Assembly: GCF_037975245.1 (NCBI RefSeq) | Contig: NC_092562.1 | Location: forward strand, 32,244,554-32,308,553 | From: Apostichopus japonicus | Lineage: Eukaryota > Echinodermata > Holothuroidea > Aspidochirotida > Stichopodidae | DNA: 64,000 nucleotides | Direction of reading: 5' to 3' | Shown: positions 57,149-64,000 of the stretch, piece by piece | How the letters are laid out: each line of letters starts with the position of its first letter | Numbering within the stretch: position 1 is the stretch's first letter | Translations under genes and position numbers: made by a program | Notes under the pieces: model-generated | Database searches by the model: none | What the model was told of the DNA's origin: nothing | What the model saw: only the letters and a program-made list of their open reading frames with translations

Positions 57149-58208
57149 TTAACATTTCCTGGCCCTCTTGTGCGAGGACAGACCAGCATTGGAACGGAAG
57201 TTTCTCCTGCAGGTGATACATTGATAGTCTAAGGTAAAACTATCAACTGCCCCATGACGTAAATAATGCTGCCGCTTGTACATTTCATTTCTCCTGTCTT
57301 CTACGGTCTTGATGGTGTTCCTCACTGCGAGTCTCCAGCTGATCCTATCACTGGCCAATGATTCCCATCTGTCAACATCAATGTTTGCTTTTCCCAAGCT
57401 TCGTTTCAGGGTACAGTATCTTTGTAACGCAAGATTTGACCACCCTGTTGCCTTTTGCCTTCTGAGAGCTCACCATAGAAAACCATTTTTGGCAACCCAT
57501 GTTCAGGCATTCTGCGAACATGTCCTGCCCACCTTAACTGTGAGACTGTGACCATAGATTCAATGCTTGGTAGGCCTGCTCTCTGTAGGACCTGCACATT
57601 GGCTACCCTATCCTGCCATTTGATGTTCATGACCTGACGTAGATGGTTCATCTGAATACTGCCCAGTTTCTTAATGTGACGGCTGTATAGTGTCACGGTT
57701 TCTGTAGCATATAAAAGAGATGGCATAACTACTGTCCTGTATATTTTCATCTTGGTTGTCAATTTGATCTCATGTCTTGACCATAGACGCTTTGAGAGAG
57801 CTCCAAAGGACTTGCAGGCAGCTTTTACACGCTTTGATACTTCAACATCAGCACTGTTGTTGCTGGATATGGTACTGCCCAGGTATGTGAAGGTATTTGA
57901 CTGCGTTAGTCTTTCTCCTTTGATTGTGATCTCTTTTTCTTGTCTAGCTTTGCCAGGCTTTGGTTGATAAAGCAGTTCTGTTTTGTAGAATTTATTTGCA
58001 AACCAAATAAGTCAGCAGCTGCTGAGAATCTGTCAACAATTTCCTGCATATCAGATTGATTGTTGGTGATCAAGGCAGAGTCATCAGCGAAAAGGAGTTC
58101 GCGTACACAAACTTCACGTACCTTGGTGTTTGCTCGTAGTCGTGCTAGGAATAATGCTACTGTTAGTGATTGTGTGTTACAATACTGAGGCCTACATACA
58201 GTACATGT
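57149..58208 (-). mobile_element. LINE (non-LTR retrotransposon) fragment with reverse transcriptase
   Basis: Reading down the minus strand: ELLFADDSALITNNQSDMQE (the FADD catalytic block), then after a frame change near 57950 TYLGSTISSNNSA, KMKIYRTVVMPSLLYATETV, RHIKKLG, WQDRVANVQVLQRAGLPSIE and LRWAGHVRRMPEHGLPK. The end is CITCRRNFRSNAGLSSHKRA followed by RKC, a C2H2-like zinc finger before the stop at 57149. At least two frame changes; 5' truncated where a hAT element begins at 58217. Clade not assigned. Confidence 0.88.
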
Positions 58209-58216
58209 GTTAATAT

Positions 58217-59007
58217 TAGTGTTTCTACACGGGTCCAAAAATCAGGAACCCAGTAACCGAGAGCTGTTACCAGTCGGGTATTCAGGTATCAAAAAGAAGA
58301 ACATTTCCCCTCTTGTATCGCAAATTATATTCTCCACTGACAATGTTTTCATGTTCAAATAGGTGTAAGATCAGGTATAATACCTTCCTCAATATTTTCT
58401 ATTTGCTTTAATTTCTAAATAAAATGAAAAAGATACTGTTAGCAAACTGCTTATCCACTAGAGAGCTTGTGTAAGAGAATGTGTAAAAGTAAGTTGGCCT
58501 AATGTTTCAATCCTAGCAGGATCTTCTTCAGAGGCTAAATGACTTGTCATTTAGCCTTTGAAGAAGATCTTCCTACTATAATCGAAACGTCAGGCCAACT
58601 TACTTTTACACATGCTTTTATTTCTTATATTAACTTGTTTAATAACTTCATATAATTAACATCACTATTAACATCACACTGCCGCCGCTGCTTATGTTTG
58701 CTCTCCAGCTCTATTGGATTAGACCTTTTAAGTATCCAACTTAGCTCTTACACAGTTTTTACTTATCTATTTATTATACAGACTCAGGGTTTGCATTAGC
58801 CGCGAAATTGCGCAATTCCCGCAATTTGATCGCATTTGGAATAAAACTTAAGTAAAAAGCCTAACACCACACTAAGTCAATGGGAAAATCTTGCCTGTCG
58901 GTTTGCAAAACAAACAAAAAGCACACTTTGCATAGGATTCGGGTAATAAAGTAGGAACCGGGTAGTATCGCGTCGGGTGAGTACCCGGAAACCCCGTGAA
59001 AACACTA
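58217..59007. mobile_element. hAT element (791 bp) next to the LINE, with nested foldback
   Basis: Termini TAGTGTTTCTACACGGG and CCCCGTGAAAACACTA are inverted. Flanks GTTAATAT (58209-58216) and GTAAATAT (59008-59015) agree in seven of eight bases. The right half shares ACACTAAGTCAATGGGAAA with the hAT copies at 38.2 and 42.0 kb. A foldback lies inside. Confidence 0.82.
58481..58611. repeat. 131-bp foldback with Penelope/hammerhead-like motif
   Basis: Arms GTGTAAAAGTAAGTTGGCC and GGCCAACTTACTTTTACAC enclose complementary arms of about 63 bp with a 2-bp centre. The reverse of the left arm reads CTGAAGAAGATCCTGC then TAGGATTGAAAC, which fits CUGANGA, stem, GAAA of a hammerhead core. The right arm has TTGAAGAAGATC...ATCGAAACGTC. 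The resemblance to termini of Penelope-like elements is from memory. Confidence 0.6.
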
Positions 59008-59009
59008 GT

Positions 59010-59765
59010 AAATATGACAATTTGGACTACTTTACTTTAACTGAATTTGTTTACAGGACATGGCTATGTCCATTGACTTGCTTTAAATGAGGTTTTATTT
59101 ACTGGAAAAAAAGTTGGCCTAGTCTGCTGTACCTTTCAAATATTGTGACTGTAGGGAACCTTTTAAAGCAGCAAAAGATGCTTTAAGCTAGGCTGTCATG
59201 ATAGACATTGTGTTGTGCTTCTCTGTTCAATGAAAAGCATAATACCACGTTCATTGAACTCATTCATTTTCCTTTCACCACATTTAGATCAAACTTCAGG
59301 AAATTGACTAGCCTAGCATATATAGTAAAAGCTCCATTATTGACAAGTGTACCTTCGTAATTGACGCACCTTCGTAATTGACATACCTTCAAATATTACT
59401 AGCTCAACAACACAGCAGGCTACCGAAACCTTTTGCAGTCAAGCAGAGTTACATTTTTCATGAGTTTTCATGAGAGAATCCATTTCAGGTATATGCTGAT
59501 CTGGGTTTTGTTAAGTTTTTAACACCCTCCCCCCAGTTTTGCACATTTTTGGCATTGGAAATCATACTCCCTAAAATTAAACAAATAACCTCAATATAAT
59601 ACCACTAGGCACTACTCTCTGGGACCTGACCTATCTGAGCTTAGACTCTAGAGGCTTAAAGCATAGCAAACAGCATCCGAAGTCAATGGATGTATACTCT
59701 ACACTACAGTTAGCTTATCGACAAATGTGTCAATTTAGGGGTATAAAGAACTTGACCCAGCGAAC
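59010..59765. other. Intergenic sequence, no recognised feature
   Basis: A small direct repeat (ACCTTCGTAATTGACG/ACATACC words at 59350-59390) is the only structure seen. Confidence 0.4.
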
Positions 59766-59776
59766 GTTTTGTCAAA

Positions 59777-60050
59777 GGCCGTAGCTATTCTAACGACTAG
59801 TCGTAACAATTATTTATAAACTATTCTTACGACAAAGGTGAATTCAAGCGCAGTAAAGTAAATAAAGCAACTGCGCACGTAGTAGGGGTAACCCTAACCC
59901 TAACCATAACCCTAAACCTCAATCCTAACCCTAACCGGAAATTGTTGTTACTCCTGGTCATAAAAATAGTACTCCTGGTCATAAAAATAGCAACTGCGCA
60001 TGCGTAGTCGGAAATTATTGTTACGACTAGTCGTAAGAATAGCCACTTTG
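59777..60050. mobile_element. 274-bp MITE with telomere-like repeats and 9-bp target duplication
   Basis: TTTGTCAAA at 59768-59776 is repeated at 60051-60059. Inverted ends contain CTATTCTAACGACTAGTCGT and ACGACTAGTCGTAAGAATAG. The interior at 59886-59940 has CCCTAA repeats. A 9-bp duplication suggests a Mutator-like family. Confidence 0.7.
59886..59940. repeat. Interstitial telomere-like tract (CCCTAA)n
   Basis: GTAACCCTAACCCTAACCAT then AACCCTAAACC and CCTAACCCTAACC: about eight units, some altered. It sits inside the MITE above, so it moved with that element rather than marking a chromosome fusion. Confidence 0.85.
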
Positions 60051-60336
60051 TTTGTCAAATTCTGCACAATTGCAGGTTGCGTAGGCACAGAACAAAAAAT
60101 ATATTGAAATCATTACATTTCTGAGGAACTACACATATGAAAAATGCACACAGTTGAGTGATTTGGATTTTTTTGTTGATAGATATCGTTAATCAACACC
60201 TTAAGTGCATCAATTATGAGCCCACCTCGCTACTTCATCTTGTTTGTTTGGTAGGAAAAAACATGGTTCTAGGTTAGGCCCTAGCCTATACAGTATTTCT
60301 TCTCCTTTCATTGGCTGACTGAAATTTTGAACTAAT

Positions 60337-60664
60337 AATAATAATAATAATAAATGAGACTTATATAGCGCCAAATCAGTAAACAAAAGTTACTGCTCAA
60401 AGCGCTTTACAAAGAAGTAAATTAATTTACAAAAGAACAAGTGAAAAAATGGGTCTTAAGTAGACTTTTGAAAGTAGAAAGTTTAAAGCATGTTCGAATG
60501 TGATCTGGTAACTTGTTCCAGAGATAAGACCCAGAGTATTGGAAGCTTCTGTAACCATAGTTCTTCAATCGTGGTTTTGGAACAGTTAAAAACAGTTTGT
60601 TGGAGGAACGAAGTGTGCGAGTTGGAGTATATGGCAAACCTGCATAACTCTTGGACTGCAAATA
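60337..60664 (-). mobile_element. 5'-truncated LINE, C-terminal end and 3' UTR
   Basis: The frame on the minus strand includes GLPYTPTRTLRSSNKLF, KNYGYRSFQYSGSYLWNKLP and DHIRTCFKLSTFKSLLKTHF, the RSF..G..LWN.LP..IR..FK..LK end typical of CR1/L2-like LINE polymerases. Downstream come AAAGCGCTTTGAG-type and GGCGCTATATAAG sequences and an ATT-repeat tail (plus strand AAT at 60337-60352). Truncated at the 5' side as usual for LINE copies. Confidence 0.8.
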
Positions 60665-60679
60665 TTAACTATACAATTC

Positions 60680-61410
60680 AAACTTTTGTGTTACTGATCA
60701 CATGTGTTATCAACTGTTTCCCCTTCCCCAGTTTCGGCTAGTCTAGGGCTTACTTCATGCTATAGGGCTCTTCTCTAAGCCTCTACACTTGTAATGGTAT
60801 TGTTATTACCGTTCGTCTAAGCTACGTTAATGGCTAACATAGGCCTAGGTCTAGCATAGTTCTAGGCTACCCCTATTCCTAACGTTAGGCATAAAAGCAA
60901 CAGACCTAGGCCTAGACTAATAACAACTTTTATTTAACTAAACTAGGGCTTAGACCTAACAAACAGTTAAAGTTCACTTACTCTTGCAAAGTTACAGTCA
61001 GTGGGGAATTTACTTGAAATTTGCTATAAATAATCAAGTATTTAATGCCAACCTTTTGCAAGACTTGGCAAGCGATCACATTCGAAAATTTATGTGGGTT
61101 AACACGTTCCTCACTCTCATGTAAAAAATATCAATGTTGATGACGTTCGTCGTTCAAGTTCAGCAGACTGCTAGCTCAGTAACAGTAAGCGCTTCACATA
61201 CTAGGCTAGTACGACTACTACTAGTGGCAGGCCTGTCGTATTACTAAGAAAAATTCTTGGAAAGCAGGACTGTGGAACGCGACATTTTGGAAGTGATTAT
61301 GACATCGTACAAATTGTATTAACCTTTGCAGGATTAGTTCATGTCCGGAGACTTGTGATAGGTTGTTCCATAATATGCTCCAATGCTGCATCAATTTTGT
61401 TAATACAGTA
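60680..61410. other. Intergenic sequence, no recognised feature
   Basis: Several TAGGCCTA/CTAGGCC words (60840-60920), common background words in this window, and no coding signal. Confidence 0.4.
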
Positions 61411-61414
61411 ATAT

Positions 61415-61782
61415 CAAGGGCGTAGGAACCGGGGGGGCTGGGGGCGCCAGCCCCCCCAGTGAAAAATATGGGGGGGGCGGAAGTATCGTTCCGCCCCCCC
61501 CCGCTCCGCAAGTCAGAAAACCCCTTTTTCATTTCCAAATGAGAAAAAAATCTCATTTGAAGCACCAAATTGCATCTAAGGCCAGGTGAAAATGCAAAAT
61601 TCTTTACAAAATGGAGTGGGTGTTGAAGTGTGCTATATTGCACCAAATTGCATCTGAAGCCACCTGGAAATGCAAAAAAATTCCAAAGGGGAGGGGAACA
61701 CCCCCTCCCCTTTTAGACCCCTCCCCCAGGCCGACCATCAGTCTTCAGCCCCCCCACTCAAAAGTACTTTCCTACGCCACTG
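61415..61782. mobile_element. 368-bp hAT MITE with G/C-run termini (exact 8-bp target duplication)
   Basis: Ends CAAGGGCGTAGGAACC and CTTTCCTACGCCACTG are inverted with few mismatches. AGTAATAT at 61407-61414 is repeated at 61783-61790. G-runs and C-runs near both ends can pair. The internal phrase GCACCAAATTGCATCT occurs twice (61560, 61640). The open frame at 61221-61646 crosses the element boundary and is not a gene. Confidence 0.88.
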
Positions 61783-61924
61783 AGTAATATAATAATAATA
61801 TTATGATATAACCACCACGAATATAATGCATAACATTCTAAAAATTGTCTCGAAGCAGCTAAAAGACTGGTAATAGGGTTTTAGGTATGATCAAGAGGAA
61901 CTTCAGTTTTCTTAAAGAGGACTC

Positions 61925-62712
61925 AAGAGGACATGGTTAGGCTTTATAAGCAGTTTGTTAGGCCTCATCTGAGGTATGCTGTGTAGGCTTCAGTAAGTGG
62001 AACCCATATTTTGCTAAGGATAAGGAAGAACTCGAGAAGGTCCAGAGGAGGTCTACTAGGTCTAGGATGATTAGTTAGGGTGTGAAGACTCGCGCAATAA
62101 GAAACGTCTAATGCCGGTAATCTGACCTAGTTTCGAATGAGGTGTAACAGAACTGTTAGACACCACCATCGATCGTAGAAAAAAAACACACACAGCTTAC
62201 TACCATCGGTAATTAGACACGTGTGTATAGTCAGTACATACAGCTGCGGTCAATACCCACAGCACTGTGTACAAACGATACAGCGATGGACATCTAGGGT
62301 CCAGCTAAAGATAACAAGGTATCACGTTTCATTACTGTACTGTCTGCATTTTGTAGCGACACGAACAAAACGTCACTTGCAATTGCAAGCAACGGAAAGT
62401 TAACTTTTTCAGATGGCCGCACGCGGTTTGGATGTTCCTTATTATATACGACAGATGAATCTCACCACACTGGAGCTTAGGAGGTTACGAGGTGACTTGA
62501 TTCAGGTTATCAAGATAGTGTATGATTTTGACAATTTATCCTTCACTGACTTTTTCATGTTATTTTAGTAGTTGTACCAGAGGTCATTGTCTTAAACTCC
62601 AAAAGTCAAAAAGTAGGATTAATATTCGGCATAACCTTTTTCTAATAGGGTTGTAAATGAGTGGAACGGTTTACCTGAGAAAGTTGAAAGAATACTAGCA
62701 AGTAGTGTAATC
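61925..62712 (+). mobile_element. CR1/L2-like LINE remnant interrupted by ~390 bp of other sequence
   Basis: At 61930-62072 the plus strand gives LYKQFVRPHLRYAV, and in a shifted frame EELEKVQRRSTR. At 62459-62700 it gives LTTLELRRLRGDLIQV and later NRVVNEWNGLPEKVE. These are consecutive blocks of the LINE C-terminal region that are normally only about 15 codons apart, so 62073-62455 is probably an insertion. Multiple stops; inactive. Confidence 0.75.
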
Positions 62713-62976
62713 GGGTCTGAGAGTTTTTTATTACATGGACTATGTTTGTAGAATATCCACTTCCTGTATAGTCATGGTTATTTGGTTCTAATTCCATAAA
62801 TGCAACTTACACTTATATAGCGTCATACTTTCATTGTGTTGCATTTTGTACTCTTCATTCGACTGCCAAGTATTGCTGCAAAGGTCCCAGGGGGACCGAA
62901 AATTCCAATATATTTTCTTAAACTTTACTGCTTATTTGTCAATTATGAGACATATCTTATTTCTCTGGTTTTCTCT

Positions 62977-62977
<1 letters not shown>

Positions 62978-63014
<37 letters not shown>
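62978..63014. repeat. (AT)n microsatellite
   Basis: About 18 TA dinucleotides. Confidence 0.95.
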
Positions 63015-63015
<1 letters not shown>

Positions 63016-63262
63016 TGGTCAATTCCATGATAAGGTCAACTTCATACCAAAAAAATTAAAATCATTGTACATTAAAATTGTTTAAGTTTCCAATAAATAG
63101 AATACTTTTAGTTACTAAAAATAATTTTTTCAACCCCGAAACATCATTTGTTTGATTATGGGGTCGGAAATAACAAATGGTTCTCGTTGTAACTAAATTA
63201 TGAAAAATACAGTGAAATTTCATTTTGTGCAGATTTGTACATAGTAATCATAGGTATTATCA

Positions 63263-63925
63263 GTTTGTTGGACTAATTATATTTGCTATAGCATAGTGCT
63301 CACTTAATAGCTTCAATTTTTTCGACATCAAGGCATTAGACAATAGTGGTGAATTGAAAACACCCTCGATTAACTGTCACACGAGTCACAAAATTTACTG
63401 TTTTTTTTTTTCTCCTTGCCTGCACAATAGTTTTACTCAAGTCTTCACATAGATACCAAAAGGATTACTGAATTTTCCTTTCCAGAAGACTTTCAAATTT
63501 TGCGGAAAATCACCCTTTACAAATGTCACGCGAGTCCATCACGCGAGTCACGTCAATTCAAGATAGTGTTTCTACCTATTTACTGTGTGTTGGGCTAATT
63601 ATATTTGCTGTAGCATGTAGTGCTCACTTAATTTTATTTTGACATCAAGGCATTAGACAACAGTGGTAAATTGAAACAGTAAAGACCCTCGATTTACTGT
63701 CACGTAAGTCACAAAATTGACGTTTTTTTTACTCCTTGCCTGCACAATAGTTTTACTCCAAATAATGAATATAAAGTCTTCACATAGATACCAAAACGAT
63801 AACTGAATTTTCCTTTTCAGAAGATATTCAAATTTTGCAGAAAATCACCCTTTACGAATGTCACGCGAGTCACGTCACGCGAGTCACGTCAAATCAAGAT
63901 AGTGTTTCTACCTATTTACTATATG
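63263..63925. repeat. 322-bp direct tandem duplication, two copies
   Basis: Copy starts CTAATTATATTTGCT at 63273 and 63595; shared blocks include GACATCAAGGCATTAGACAA and CTCCTTGCCTGCACAATAGT. Each copy ends with TCACGCGAGTC words and GATAGTGTTTCTACC. Copies differ by about 10% and short indels. Confidence 0.9.
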
Positions 63926-64000
63926 TGAAAATTACAGGGATGTTATAGTTTGATGAATGAATCACTGATTAAAGATATCATATGCATTCCCCTTTAATTA

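Noticed and set aside
59886-59940. Chromosome end or fusion point
   Set aside because: The CCCTAA tract lies inside an inverted-repeat element with a target duplication and is followed by ordinary sequence.
61221-61646. 141-codon minus-strand open frame
   Set aside because: It crosses the boundary of the hAT MITE and is driven by G/C-run composition.

Overview
The window is AT-rich animal DNA: multi-exon coding with GT-AG introns, TTAGGG-type telomere-like repeats, and hAT, DIRS, LINE and tRNA-SINE elements. Frequent TAGGCCTA-type words and the overall repeat mix suggest a marine invertebrate deuterostome, perhaps an echinoderm. That placement is an inference and is not proven here.

One host gene is recognisable. 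It runs on the minus strand from about 55,990 to beyond the left edge and encodes the N-terminal part of a full-size ABC transporter of subfamily A (ABCA1/ABCA4 type). Twelve coding exons can be placed (55921-55986, 49529-49622, 24866-25007, 19814-19947, 18040-18164, 16640-16828, 11453-11498, 10937-11052, 6761-6958, 5688-5753, 2163-2391, 56-189). All boundaries are GT-AG, all phases join, and together they give exactly 513 codons. They cover the cytosolic N-terminus, the first membrane helix and much of the large extracellular domain 1. The second half of that domain, the remaining helices and both ATP-binding cassettes lie outside the window. Exons 5-6 and exons 8-9 look like two copies of one exon pair, which would explain why this stretch is longer than I recall for mammalian ABCA1/ABCA4.

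The introns hold almost everything else. Most carry tandem arrays (25, 31, 34, 39, ~40, ~46, 48, 60, 75, ~76, 117, 119, 185 bp units). Intron 2 (24.5 kb) contains a 119-bp array split by a 4.83-kb transposon and a 39-bp array (about 115 units) split by two hAT transposons with exact 8-bp target duplications. Intron 3 holds a decayed DIRS-type tyrosine-recombinase retrotransposon with its internal complementary region. Intron 6 holds a 3.7-kb transposon with terminal inverted repeats; a truncated relative in intron 2 carries a nested hAT. Intron 1 begins with a hAT copy only 22 bp from the exon 2 acceptor.

Upstream of the transporter (56-64 kb) there is no recognisable host gene. This part holds LINE remnants, a hAT element with a nested foldback resembling Penelope-type termini, a MITE with telomere-like repeats and a 9-bp target duplication, a G-rich hAT MITE, and a 322-bp direct duplication at the right edge. 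The very long open frames at 42.8-48.9 kb are satellite artefacts, because the 39-bp unit is 13 codons without stops.
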